Of a stretch of DNA of 64,000 nt, positions 17,459 through 26,088 are shown in pieces. The stretch is from JBGSOV01 sp041738935 (lineage in GTDB: Bacteria; Patescibacteriota; Gracilibacteria; CAIRYL01; GCA-016699755), in assembly GCA_041738935.1 (NCBI GenBank), contig JBGSOV010000002.1, positions 124,001 through 188,000 of the forward strand. Direction: 5' to 3'. Position numbers and translations under genes: made by a program. How positions within the stretch are numbered: position 1 is the first letter of the stretch; every line of letters starts with the position of its first letter. The notes under the pieces are model-generated. The model did no database searches. It was not told the origin of the DNA and saw only the letters and a list, made by a program, of their open reading frames with translations.

Positions 17459-18886
17459 CTAAGCCGCTACTGGCTCGCGTTCTACTTCAACTGCTTCGAC
17501 TTTTACCTCTTCTTTGGGCATATATTTGTCAATCATCTCCTTTTTGACACGCTTGAGTTCTGACTTTGGAATCATCGTCAAAAGCTTCCAACCGATGTTA
17601 AGTGATTCTTCAATCGAACGGTTTTCGTATTCGCCCTGATTGATAAATTTTTTTTCGTAGAGGTCAGCAAATTTCAAATGCGCTTTGTCTGCATCATCCA
17701 AAGCAGATTCGCCAAGTACCACAGCGAGTTCGCGTACGTCTTTACCGCGCGCATAACTGGCGAATAGTTGATCCTTGAGTCCGCTATGATCCTCACGAGT
17801 TTTGCCTGCACCTACTCCGGCAGACCAGAGGCGCGAAAGTGATTTGAGCACATCTACTGGTGGCATTACACCTTTCTGATACAAACTGCGGTCGATTACA
17901 AACTGTCCTTCGGTGATATAGCCGGTCAAGTCAGGAATCGGGTGAGTAATGTCGTCTTCTGGCATTGTTAAAATCGGAATCTGCGTTACCGAACCAGCTT
18001 TGTTTTTGATGCGTCCAGCACGCTCGTAAATAGTCGAGAGGTCAGTATACAAATAGCCCGGATACCCACGACGACCAGGAACTTCTTTGCGCGCAGCCGA
18101 AACCTCACGCAGAGCTTCACAGTAATTGGTCATGTCGGTCAAAATCACAAGTACGTGCATTCCCTTTTCAAAAGCCAAATATTCAGCAGCAGTCAATGCA
18201 AGGCGTGGAGTAGCAATACGCTCTACCACTGGGTCGGCAGCGGTGTTTACAAACAAGATTGCGTTTTCGAGAGCTCCAGTACGTTCGAATTCGCGTTGAA
18301 AGTATTGTGCTTCTTCAAAAGTCACACCCATCGCACCAAAGACAACCGCAAATTTGCCCCCGTCTTTTACTGCTGCTTGACGGGCGATTTGCGCGGCAAG
18401 TTTGTTATGTGGCAAACCCGATCCCGAAAAAATTGGTAGTTTTTGTCCGCGCACGAGTGTGTTCATCGTATCGATTGTCGAAACGCCAGTTTGAATAAAG
18501 TCGTTCGGAAATTCGCGACTCACGGGATTAATCGCTAAGCCATTGATATCGACGCGTTTTTCAGGAATTACGTCTGCCCCTCCGTCAATTGGTTTACCAG
18601 CTCCATCAAAAACACGCCCCAGCATTTCTTCCGAAACACCAAGCTTCATTGGTTCTCCCAGAAAACGAACCTTTGTGTCCAACACTTGCAGTCCGTCGGT
18701 GGATTCAAACATTTGGAGCATTGCGCGACCTTTACTTGCCTCTAGTACTTTTCCCAAACGCGTGCGGCTTTCTCCTGGTACTTGTACTTCGGCGATTTCG
18801 TCATAACCGACGGTTACGCCTTCGGGCAAGTCAACGAACAAAAGTGGACCGGCAATATCTGAAACGGTTTTAAACTGCTTTTGCAT
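17459..18886 (-). CDS. ntpB: V/A-type ATPase subunit B (non-catalytic nucleotide-binding subunit)
   Basis: Non-catalytic subunit of the V1/A1 head of a rotary ATPase. Diagnostic for B rather than A is IFSGSGLPHNKLAAQIARQA in place of a true P-loop, plus VFGAMGVTFEEAQYF, ILTDMTNYCEALREVSAARKE and PGRRGYPGYLYTDLSTIYERAG. The full length (475 residues) agrees with the family; the C-terminal tail is Glu/Val-rich. No other rotary ATPase subunit (A, D, E, I, K, C, F) lies next to it: upstream is an unrelated secreted protein, downstream DUF1543. The other subunits may be elsewhere. Confidence 0.95.
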   Translation of the reverse strand: MQKQFKTVSDIAGPLLFVDLPEGVTVGYDEIAEVQVPGESRTRLGKVLEASKGRAMLQMFESTDGLQVLDTKVRFLGEPMKLGVSEEMLGRVFDGAGKPIDGGADVIPEKRVDINGLAINPVSREFPNDFIQTGVSTIDTMNTLVRGQKLPIFSGSGLPHNKLAAQIARQAAVKDGGKFAVVFGAMGVTFEEAQYFQREFERTGALENAILFVNTAADPVVERIATPRLALTAAEYLAFEKGMHVLVILTDMTNYCEALREVSAARKEVPGRRGYPGYLYTDLSTIYERAGRIKNKAGSVTQIPILTMPEDDITHPIPDLTGYITEGQFVIDRSLYQKGVMPPVDVLKSLSRLWSAGVGAGKTREDHSGLKDQLFASYARGKDVRELAVVLGESALDDADKAHLKFADLYEKKFINQGEYENRSIEESLNIGWKLLTMIPKSELKRVKKEMIDKYMPKEEVKVEAVEVEREPVAA

Positions 18887-19059
18887 CGGAGAAGGAAAGA
18901 AAAATATCGGCGAACATTCTGCCGCAATTTTTTAATTCTGCAAAGCATTTTTCTCGACATTTTTTTTCCTCTTTTTAAGTGCAACTTTTGTTCTTACAGG
19001 TACACGATTCTCGAGCATTCGTACGCCTTTTTTCCAAAACTATTTCTCGAAGAAGAAGA

Positions 19060-20223
19060 TTATTTTTTGCATTTTGATTGGTGTGATTTGCGCGCAAAGA
19101 GTGGTACTTCGGCATGACACCATGTGCATTTTGGCGGCAATCCAGAACGCCATTGTCGGTAGATAAGCCACAGTCCATAGGAGACAAGCGTCAACAAAAC
19201 ACACTCGATCAAAAGTCCAAATAGTGTGGGAGGCACCACAAACCACAATGTACCAGAACGGAGATGAACAATATTTCCATTCGGATTTGTCCAAAGAGAC
19301 GGATTTGTAATATCGATGCGCAGATCCTGACTTTTGTTTAAAAAAGTTGGAGTTGTAAAGTTTTTTTGATACTTTTGCGCGTCATCTAGAGGGATGATGT
19401 GGGGATAATCGGCAGTGTGTTCCGCTCGATAGATTCCTCCCCAAAAAGATGATTCCATCTCAAAACGCCACTCTGTTGTTCGTCCCTCAGGAACGCTGAC
19501 ATGCGTTTCTACTGTCTGGATGGCATTTCCTAATAATGGGCGAATTATGACTGCTGCGCTGATTTCGGCAGCTTTATTGCCGTTGTTTTCGAGGGTGGAT
19601 GCAAACACAATTGTTGCTGGTAAATCATCGTGCTGCGGTTTTTCAAAAATCGAAAATCGCTGCATGCTTACTTTTTGTACGGTCTGATTTGTCACCGAAA
19701 TGTGAACGGGGATACCTTTGCGAAAAACAGCCGCTTCATCCGCATTTCCATCTGCAAAAGATATTGTCTCTTCAATAAAAATGCACGCATCATATTCACC
19801 AGGAAGAGTTTTTGGGGGAACTTTGACGTTAAAATCAATGATTCTTTTTGCTTGTGGAAGTGATTGTACAACATTCTTTCGAGAGAAAAGCCATGCGCCA
19901 GCGCCGTTTTTTTCTGAATATGGTTCCTCACAAAGATAACTGCCATCAGGCAATAGTGCTGCATCAACAGCAAAGAGGCGCAATATCTTTTTTTGCGATG
20001 AATTATTTTCGATTTCGATACCGTCTTGAACAATTTCACCGGGTGGTAAGCTCAGCTTGATAATCGTGTTTGACTCTGCATCGTCCACGACAGGATGTGC
20101 CGGGCGTGCAACCACTTCTAAAAACCCCAAACTGATACTCGGAAAACTCATAACAGCAAACATAATCATTCCAACTAATGTGAATGATGGGCGTAAAAAA
20201 GAGAAGGAATATGTGTGTTTCAA
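19060..20223 (-). CDS. Secreted/membrane Ig-like protein with C-terminal zinc-ribbon-like tail
   Basis: The family is not firmly recognised; the layout resembles DUF916-type surface proteins. A signal peptide (to about residue 33) is followed by two beta-rich domains (about 45-175 and 175-290; IKLSLPPGEIVQDGIEIENN is typical of an immunoglobulin-like fold built for protein stabilisation). A membrane helix lies at about 330-355 (FGLLIECVLLTLVSYGLWL). The last 25 residues, on the cytoplasmic side, hold CTWCHAEV and HQSKCKK, a possible Cys3-His zinc site. The start is TTG 20223, the only NTG codon between the upstream stop and the signal peptide. Confidence 0.75.
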   Translation of the reverse strand: MKHTYSFSFLRPSFTLVGMIMFAVMSFPSISLGFLEVVARPAHPVVDDAESNTIIKLSLPPGEIVQDGIEIENNSSQKKILRLFAVDAALLPDGSYLCEEPYSEKNGAGAWLFSRKNVVQSLPQAKRIIDFNVKVPPKTLPGEYDACIFIEETISFADGNADEAAVFRKGIPVHISVTNQTVQKVSMQRFSIFEKPQHDDLPATIVFASTLENNGNKAAEISAAVIIRPLLGNAIQTVETHVSVPEGRTTEWRFEMESSFWGGIYRAEHTADYPHIIPLDDAQKYQKNFTTPTFLNKSQDLRIDITNPSLWTNPNGNIVHLRSGTLWFVVPPTLFGLLIECVLLTLVSYGLWLIYRQWRSGLPPKCTWCHAEVPLFARKSHQSKCKK

Positions 20224-20470
20224 GCAGTTATTTAAAATTTATTTTTTAATGAGCAGTCTGAGCATCGATAGAAAATGAAAGCTTATTTCAATTCCGTATT
20301 AATAGTATTTTACAATAAAAAAACTTTTAATGCAATAAATTACGCGAACGCTCCTTTTTAGATAAGTGTGCACGAACGATAGAATTATTTAGATTTCGGA
20401 TATTTCTTCTCCAAAAAATATGTATATTTTCTCAGATTTTATCATATTTTCTTTGGAATATAATTTTGTG

Positions 20471-20498
20471 TTGATTTTTTATCACGAGTGCATAGAAT
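20471..20498 (+). promoter_or_regulatory. Promoter of the gamma-glutamylcyclotransferase-like gene; very short or absent leader
   Basis: TTGATT (20471-20476), 16 nt, TAGAAT (20493-20498). Transcription would begin near 20505, which is the ATG itself, so the mRNA may be leaderless. The rest of the 281-bp gap from 20224 is AT-rich with nothing else evident. Confidence 0.5.
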
Positions 20499-20504
20499 AG
20501 TGCC

Positions 20505-20936
20505 ATGTTCTTTTCGAGACAAAAACCTTGGCAAGAAGAAATACCACAATTGCAGCGACTATTTGTTTATGGAACACTTGGTTTTCCAGAAATCCTCTCT
20601 GCGGCAATCGGGCGTAAAATTGAATCTAAAGACTATCTTCCTGCGACGCTTCATGGTTTTAAACGTTTGGCAGTAAAAGATGCACGATTTCCTGTGATTC
20701 GCAAATGTGAAGCTGCTTGGGTGGAAGGTTTTACATTGTCACCGATTACGACGGAAGAATTTTTAAAACTCGACGATTGGGAAGGCGGACTCTACGAACG
20801 CATCAAAGTAAATGTCGGCACCGAAGCCGGCGAAAAGTTGGTGGCATGGGTCTATGCTGACGTTCATCACAAAGCACCGATTAGTGATAGCGATTGGTGT
20901 CCAGAAATTTTTCTCAATACTTCATCTAACAGCTAA
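20505..20936 (+). CDS. Gamma-glutamylcyclotransferase / AIG2-like family protein
   Basis: A 143-residue protein of the GGCT-like fold: LFVYGTLGFPEI near the N-terminus (the YGTL glycine loop) and LKLDDWEGGLYER, whose acidic residues hold the catalytic position of the family. LVAWVYAD closes the barrel. Likely acts on a gamma-glutamyl amine or peptide; the exact substrate is unknown. Cytosolic. Convergent with mscS, stops 7 bp apart. Confidence 0.88.
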   Translation: MFFSRQKPWQEEIPQLQRLFVYGTLGFPEILSAAIGRKIESKDYLPATLHGFKRLAVKDARFPVIRKCEAAWVEGFTLSPITTEEFLKLDDWEGGLYERIKVNVGTEAGEKLVAWVYADVHHKAPISDSDWCPEIFLNTSSNS

Positions 20937-20943
20937 ATACGAT

Positions 20944-22065
20944 TTATGCGGTGGTTTTTTCTTGCTGCACAAAAAGTGTCTGCGTCGGGAACGCCATGAT
21001 AATCTCTTCTTTTTCAAAGGATTTTTTAATGCTCAGGTTGATTTCTTGTTGCGTATCCATATAGTCATTGTATTCAGCAGAAGCCACATAATAGACCACT
21101 TCAAAGATGAGGCTAAAATCTCCAAACTTTAAAAAATGCGCTCTGTCAAAATCGGCAAGCGGTGCTTTTTCGATAATCTGTTTGATGATGCCAGGAATCT
21201 TCTCGAGCTTGTTTGTCGGCGTCGAATATTCCACCCCGATACTAAAAACGATGCGGCGTTTTTTCATCCGTTTAAAATTGAGAACACGAGTCGAAGTGAG
21301 TTCTTGATTGGAAATAATCAGCTCTTCTCCGCGCAAAGTCTCGATACGTGTTGTCTTGAGCCCGATTTTTTTGACGGTTCCCATGTCACTACCGATAATA
21401 ATAAAATCGTCGATCTGAAATGGCTTGTCCATGTAGATCGAAAAGCTCGAAAACAAATCGCCCAAAATATTCTGCGCTGCGAGCGCAATCGCAATTCCGC
21501 CGATTCCGAGTGAAGCGGCAAGCGCGGTGATATCAAAACCAAAATTCGACAAAATCAGCAAGATTCCAATCACCCAAACGACAATCCCAGTCACGAGTCG
21601 CAAGGCATTGAGCATCGTCTGATCCTTTGTACTGCTCGTCTTAAAAAAAGCAATTTCTACCAAGATTTGAAAAAAACGCGCTGCTTCATAGACAATCAAA
21701 ATCACAAACAGCGCATCAAAAATATGATTTATCGTTTCCGAAAGATGTAACGTTTTGACAGTAAGAAAGACCGACAAAAACACATAAAAAAAATGTGAAA
21801 TTGCACTAAGTCCTTCGACAAGTCGATTGTCATATTTGGTGCGAGTCTTTTCTACCAGTGATTGCAGTCTGACGAGAATGATGGTGCGGAAGACGATAAT
21901 CGCCATCCAAATTGCTACAAAAATAAAAAAGGCGACGAGATATTCTGCCAACGAATTTCCAAAGTATTCCGTAGTAAGAAAAGGGAATCTATCGATGGGG
22001 AACAAGTCATAAACGAGCTTTTTTGTCGAGACCTCAATCATGTTCGGTATGTTTGTCGAATCCAT
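20944..22065 (-). CDS. mscS: MscS-family small-conductance mechanosensitive channel
   Basis: Opens under membrane tension to release solutes on osmotic downshock. Four hydrophobic segments lie in the first 200 residues; the pore helix TM3 has the family's Ala/Gly pattern (LAASLGIGGIAIALAAQNIL), followed by the beta domain (FQIDDFIIIGSDMGTVKKIG, then TRIETLRGEELIISNQEL). The cytoplasmic vestibule fills the rest. The 373 residues are closer to the longer MscS/YnaI-like members than to E. coli MscS (286). The start is ATG 22065. Confidence 0.93.
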   Translation of the reverse strand: MDSTNIPNMIEVSTKKLVYDLFPIDRFPFLTTEYFGNSLAEYLVAFFIFVAIWMAIIVFRTIILVRLQSLVEKTRTKYDNRLVEGLSAISHFFYVFLSVFLTVKTLHLSETINHIFDALFVILIVYEAARFFQILVEIAFFKTSSTKDQTMLNALRLVTGIVVWVIGILLILSNFGFDITALAASLGIGGIAIALAAQNILGDLFSSFSIYMDKPFQIDDFIIIGSDMGTVKKIGLKTTRIETLRGEELIISNQELTSTRVLNFKRMKKRRIVFSIGVEYSTPTNKLEKIPGIIKQIIEKAPLADFDRAHFLKFGDFSLIFEVVYYVASAEYNDYMDTQQEINLSIKKSFEKEEIIMAFPTQTLFVQQEKTTA

Positions 22066-22193
22066 TCATTTGTAAAATATCATCTGTCAGAGTACAAAAA
22101 GAACTCTGCATTTGCAAAACCAATATCAGTTTTCCTTGCACTTTATTCCTGCTCTCTTGTCAAGAGGAAAGCGGCGGAGTCCGTGAGCTTGTC

Positions 22194-22222
22194 TTGAAAA
22201 AAGTGCCATGATTTAGTACAAT
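22194..22222 (+). promoter_or_regulatory. Strong sigma70-type promoter for the VirB4-like ATPase
   Basis: TTGAAA (22194-22199), 17 nt, TACAAT (22217-22222); the leader to the ATG at 22254 would be about 25 nt. Confidence 0.75.
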
Positions 22223-22253
22223 TTTTAGAAATCTTAGTAAAAACAAAAACCCT

Positions 22254-24584
22254 ATGCCCGATAATACACAGCCAGCAACAGCAGCTTTTCGCCCGACAGT
22301 GCCGGGCGCTCCTCCGCCACAAAGCACTTCTCCCCAAAATTCTTCCGCGGTAACACAAACACAGGGGTATCCACTTGCTCAATCTTCGTCGGTAACAAAT
22401 TCTGCTGCGCCGCAACCACAAGCGCAAAATGTACCTCCAGTCTCACAAAACCCTTTACCGACTCCTGCTGCATTTGATGCTAATCCGCTTCCCAATTTTC
22501 GCCAAACTTCGCCGCTTGCTGCAATAACACAAAATAGTGAAACGATACCAGTGGACACCACAAATGCGCCTGCACCTTTAGCAGAACCAGTGCTTGATCT
22601 TAAAAAGCCGAAAGAAAAAAAGGGACTCCTGGGTGGACTCTTCGGCAAAAAAAGTAAGAAAGGTTCTAAACAAGATATCGAGGATGCTCGCCAAAAACTA
22701 GTGGCGGGTGATGCGACTGCTAAAGCAACTGAAGCAGAACAAATTCCGCCAGAAAAACTGAGCGGGAAAGAGCGCAAAAAAAATGCTGTTATCGAACAAA
22801 AGCGTCTCAAAGAAGCCGAGAAAATGTACAAAGACGGTATGGCGACTATTCGCGATTTGATTGCGCCGAGTTCGATGGAGGTTACTTTTCAGTGGATTCG
22901 TATTGGCGATACGTATGCGAAGACGTTTTTTGTCTATTCGTATCCGCGTTATATTGAGGCGAACTGGTTGTCGCCGATTATCAATTTTGACGTGACGATG
23001 GATATTTCGATGTTCGTGTATCCGAGCGAATCTGCGGCGGTGATGAAAGTGCTCAGAAACAAAGTCGCTCAGATGCAATCGTCTGTTCATATGAACCAAG
23101 AAAAAGGCATGGTGCGTGATCCTGCGCTCGAAGCGGCTTTGCAAGATGCCGAAGAACTGCGCGACCAATTGCAGCGCGGGCAAGAAAAATTTTTCCATTT
23201 TGGACTGTATTTTACGATTTACAGTGATGATCCTGAGAAAATAAAAAAAACCCAAACAAATTTCGAATCGATTCTCGGCGGAAAACTTGTTTTGACCAGG
23301 CCAGCCGACTTGCAACAAGAACACGGTTTTAACTCTGTTTTGCCGATTTGTACAGACGAACTTGAGATTATTCGCAACATGAATACCTCGCCGCTGTCTA
23401 CCAGTTTTCCATTCACCAGTTCTGAGCTCACTTCCAATGAAGGAATCTTGTATGGGCTGAATCGTCACAATGATTCGCTCGTGATCTTTGATCGCTTTTC
23501 GCTCGAAAATGCCAACTCCGTAATCTTCGCTAAGTCTGGTGCTGGTAAATCGTACGCTATCAAGCTCGAAGTGTTGCGTTCGATGATGATGCAAACGGAC
23601 GTGATTATTATCGACCCAGAAAACGAATACGAAAAACTTTGCACTGTGGTCAATGGAACGATTCTCAAAGTTTCACTTAATTCGGATCGCCGTATTAATC
23701 CATTTGATTTGCCAAAACCACTCAAAGACGAAGTTGTCAAACCCGGCGACTTACTCCGCGCCAACATCATCACTTTGCACGGACTTTTTAATCTGATGAT
23801 GGGCAAGATGAATCCAACCGAAGAAGGACTGATGGATCGCGCGCTGCTCAACACTTACGCTTTGCGCGGTATTACAATGGATACCGAAGATCCGGGCGAC
23901 ATTCCGCCGCCCACGATGCAAGATTTGCAGGATGTGCTTGAAGGAATGTCGGGCGCCGAATCGCTTGCCGAGCGGCTCGAAAAATACACACGTGGAACGT
24001 TCAGTGGACTCTTCAATCAGCCGACAAATGTCGACATGGATACGCGCTTGGTGGTTTTTCAAATCCGCGATCTCGAAGACTCACTGCGTCCGATTGCGAT
24101 TTTTGTCATTCTCAATTATATCTGGAATCGAGTACGAAGTTCGCTCCGCCGCCGTATCCTGGTCATTGACGAAGCGTGGAGTTTGCTGCAACACGAAGAC
24201 TCGGCAAAATTTTTGTATGGACTCGTTAAGCGCGCGCGCAAATATTATCTCGGTGTTACCACGATTACACAAGACGTCGAAGACTTTATGCGCTCGGATT
24301 ATGGCAAACCGATCATCAGTAACTCCTCATTGCAACTTTTGCTCAAACAATCACCCAGTTCGATTGAATCTCTCCAAAAAGTCTTTAATCTGACCGATGG
24401 AGAAAAATATCTACTGCTCAATTCGGGCGTTGGACAAGGCATTTTCTTCGCGGGACTCAAGCATGTTGCGATTCAAGTCATTGCGAGTTATACCGAAGAC
24501 AAGATTATTACCACCAATCCAGAAGAAGTGCTCAAGGCGCAAGAGGCAACAGCCGCCGCCAATCAAGCTCGCGCCAAATCGTAA
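22254..24584 (+). CDS. VirB4/TraC-like conjugation ATPase (HerA-FtsK superfamily)
   Basis: A hexameric ATPase of the VirB4/TraC/CagE group that powers type IV secretion or related DNA/pilin handling at the membrane. The first 200 residues are a Pro/Gln/Ala-rich disordered region and a basic Lys/Glu stretch, unlike classic VirB4. The N-terminal VirB4 domain follows (about 200-400). Walker A is AKSGAGKS (426-433); Walker B is ILVIDEAWSLL (Asp639, Glu640), then TITQDVEDFMRS, an arginine-finger and sensor region. No VirB8-11 or relaxase gene is nearby, so it is not an obvious conjugation locus. Solitary homologues are a common sight in CPR genomes. A strong promoter and a terminator suggest single-gene transcription. 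Confidence 0.9.
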   Translation: MPDNTQPATAAFRPTVPGAPPPQSTSPQNSSAVTQTQGYPLAQSSSVTNSAAPQPQAQNVPPVSQNPLPTPAAFDANPLPNFRQTSPLAAITQNSETIPVDTTNAPAPLAEPVLDLKKPKEKKGLLGGLFGKKSKKGSKQDIEDARQKLVAGDATAKATEAEQIPPEKLSGKERKKNAVIEQKRLKEAEKMYKDGMATIRDLIAPSSMEVTFQWIRIGDTYAKTFFVYSYPRYIEANWLSPIINFDVTMDISMFVYPSESAAVMKVLRNKVAQMQSSVHMNQEKGMVRDPALEAALQDAEELRDQLQRGQEKFFHFGLYFTIYSDDPEKIKKTQTNFESILGGKLVLTRPADLQQEHGFNSVLPICTDELEIIRNMNTSPLSTSFPFTSSELTSNEGILYGLNRHNDSLVIFDRFSLENANSVIFAKSGAGKSYAIKLEVLRSMMMQTDVIIIDPENEYEKLCTVVNGTILKVSLNSDRRINPFDLPKPLKDEVVKPGDLLRANIITLHGLFNLMMGKMNPTEEGLMDRALLNTYALRGITMDTEDPGDIPPPTMQDLQDVLEGMSGAESLAERLEKYTRGTFSGLFNQPTNVDMDTRLVVFQIRDLEDSLRPIAIFVILNYIWNRVRSSLRRRILVIDEAWSLLQHEDSAKFLYGLVKRARKYYLGVTTITQDVEDFMRSDYGKPIISNSSLQLLLKQSPSSIESLQKVFNLTDGEKYLLLNSGVGQGIFFAGLKHVAIQVIASYTEDKIITTNPEEVLKAQEATAAANQARAKS

Positions 24585-24638
24585 TTTCTCAAAATAATTG
24601 AACAGGATTTTTCAGGTGAAGTATTTTTAAAGAATCAG

Positions 24639-24670
24639 GCGGAGTAATTCCGAAGAATCACCCCGCTTTT
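24639..24670 (+). terminator. Intrinsic terminator of the VirB4-like gene
   Basis: A 12-bp stem with two G-T pairs (GCGGAGTAATTC / GAATCACCCCGC), loop CGAA (the minus-strand reading is a C(UUCG)G tetraloop), followed by TTTT on the + strand, 54 bp after the stop. Confidence 0.75.
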
Positions 24671-24690
24671 ACATCATAAACTTTTACAGC

Positions 24691-24861
24691 TTAGAACTCA
24701 CAAGATCGACGGGAATCGTCATATGCTTGTCTTGCATCGACAACTGCAACATCAAATTCCTTATCATATCCCGGAAGATCATTTGGTGATTCGAATCCTG
24801 ACAATTTTCCAAGATCATATTTGGCAAATCGCCCTCTTCCTGTTTCGTGACTGTTTCCCAT
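24691..24861 (-). CDS. Small hypothetical protein, 56 aa
   Basis: An ATG-to-TAA frame in the otherwise empty 24585-25030 gap. The product is balanced in composition, ending RRSCEF, with KYDLGKLSGFESPNDLPGYD in the middle; its Gly/Asp/Tyr-rich, low-hydrophobic make-up looks like a real soluble or disordered peptide rather than random AT-rich translation. No family is recognised. It faces the terminator of the VirB4-like gene, whose stem would also act weakly in its direction. The rest of the gap (24862-25030) is AT-rich with nothing else seen. Confidence 0.5.
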   Translation of the reverse strand: MGNSHETGRGRFAKYDLGKLSGFESPNDLPGYDKEFDVAVVDARQAYDDSRRSCEF

Positions 24862-25030
24862 ATTTTTAAAAAAAGAAAAAATGAGAGCGCACTTTATTGC
24901 GCATTTTGTATCTTGTCAAATATTTTATTGTGTTTGCAAGCTTGTTCAAATGCTTTATTTTTTCTTCATTCTACAAATATGAACAAAACTTTGTACATAA
25001 ATGCATAATTTGCATCTGTTAATAAGCATT

Positions 25031-25627
25031 TTATAACGGAAAACTACGCAAATGCTGAGCGATTGTGCCCACTGGCAAGCCAATAATATTGTGATAATCA
25101 CCACTTGTCATCTGGATGATCTGTTGCATTTGCTCGCCTTCAATGCGAAGTGCGCCTGCAACATTCAACCATTCACCTGAGTGCAAGATATTTTTGATTT
25201 CGGCATCGCCAAATTTTTTGTAAATAATCTCAGACACTTCTGCACCAGAGACAATGCCGTGTTCTGATAGCAAACAATAACCAGTAATCACTTGTTCTTT
25301 CTGCCCGCTTTTGCCGCGCAGCATGCGCTCGGCATCATTGTGATCAAGCGGCTTCCCGAGTATTTCGCCCGCTGCCGACACGACAATTGTATCTGCACCA
25401 AGGACAATAAAATCCGGAAAACGAGGCGCGACAATGCGCGCTTTGCGAATTGCCAAATCTTCGGCGATAGCAATTGGCGTAGCATTTGGATCAAAAGTTT
25501 CTTCGATATCCGCCGGAAAAACCCGAAAGCGAAACCCATATTCCTTCAGCAGCGCCGCACGTTGTGGCGAAGCGGAAGCCAAGATTAATTCGGTGTACAA
25601 AAAGTTAGCGGCAAATCGGTCTTCCAT
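25031..25627 (-). CDS. maf: Maf-like nucleoside triphosphate pyrophosphatase
   Basis: House-cleaning enzyme that hydrolyses non-canonical or excess NTPs (dTTP/UTP type) to NMP. The N-terminal signature LILASASPQRAALLKEYG, the central VLGADTIV with its metal-binding Asp, and the C-terminal GDYHNIIGLPV are all present. Length (198) is normal. The ATG at 25627 overlaps by one base the TGA of the upstream membrane protein gene; a GTG at 25630 is also in frame. The two genes are translationally linked. Confidence 0.95.
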   Translation of the reverse strand: MEDRFAANFLYTELILASASPQRAALLKEYGFRFRVFPADIEETFDPNATPIAIAEDLAIRKARIVAPRFPDFIVLGADTIVVSAAGEILGKPLDHNDAERMLRGKSGQKEQVITGYCLLSEHGIVSGAEVSEIIYKKFGDAEIKNILHSGEWLNVAGALRIEGEQMQQIIQMTSGDYHNIIGLPVGTIAQHLRSFPL

Positions 25628-25971
25628 CACAGCTTGGGGAACGGAAAACGATTTGGCAAAATCAAATCAACATATACGAGTCCCAAAAACAGTGAGAAAG
25701 CAAGAAACAAAATGAAGAGATCCACAAACGAAAAGTGTGCGGTGGCGGCTTTTTCGGGATTGGTAAATTTTTCAGAAAGCGAAATCCGCATACTTGTAAG
25801 CCCCAGCAGCAAACCAAAAAATCCCAATGGCAAATCGGCGAGTCGCAAAAAGATTTCGGTCTCGAACGGATAATAATTGTTACGCCAACTTAAATATGCT
25901 GCCAGATAAGTGGCTCCTAATCCCAGAAACAAAAACTCTGCCACGCGGTTGATATTGACCATCAGTTTCAT
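25627..25971 (-). CDS. Small membrane protein with three hydrophobic helices, 114 aa
   Basis: The family is not recognised. Hydrophobic segments at about residues 8-28, 42-62 and 84-108 point to an inner-membrane protein. The start is ATG 25971 (or 25962); the frame is open further upstream but that part shows basic and Cys-rich translation opposite pbpC. It is divergent from pbpC with a gap of about 117 bp, and its stop overlaps maf's start (TGATG). Confidence 0.7.
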   Translation of the reverse strand: MKLMVNINRVAEFLFLGLGATYLAAYLSWRNNYYPFETEIFLRLADLPLGFFGLLLGLTSMRISLSEKFTNPEKAATAHFSFVDLFILFLAFSLFLGLVYVDLILPNRFPFPKL

Positions 25972-26088
25972 GACTTTACAAAGACGCAGACAAATCGACT
26001 CATATTGTCGCAGATTATTCCGCGCTTTTCCATGCTTTCTTTGAATGCAGTCGCTGATCGTTTCGCCTCGTGATATGATGAGTGGCGA

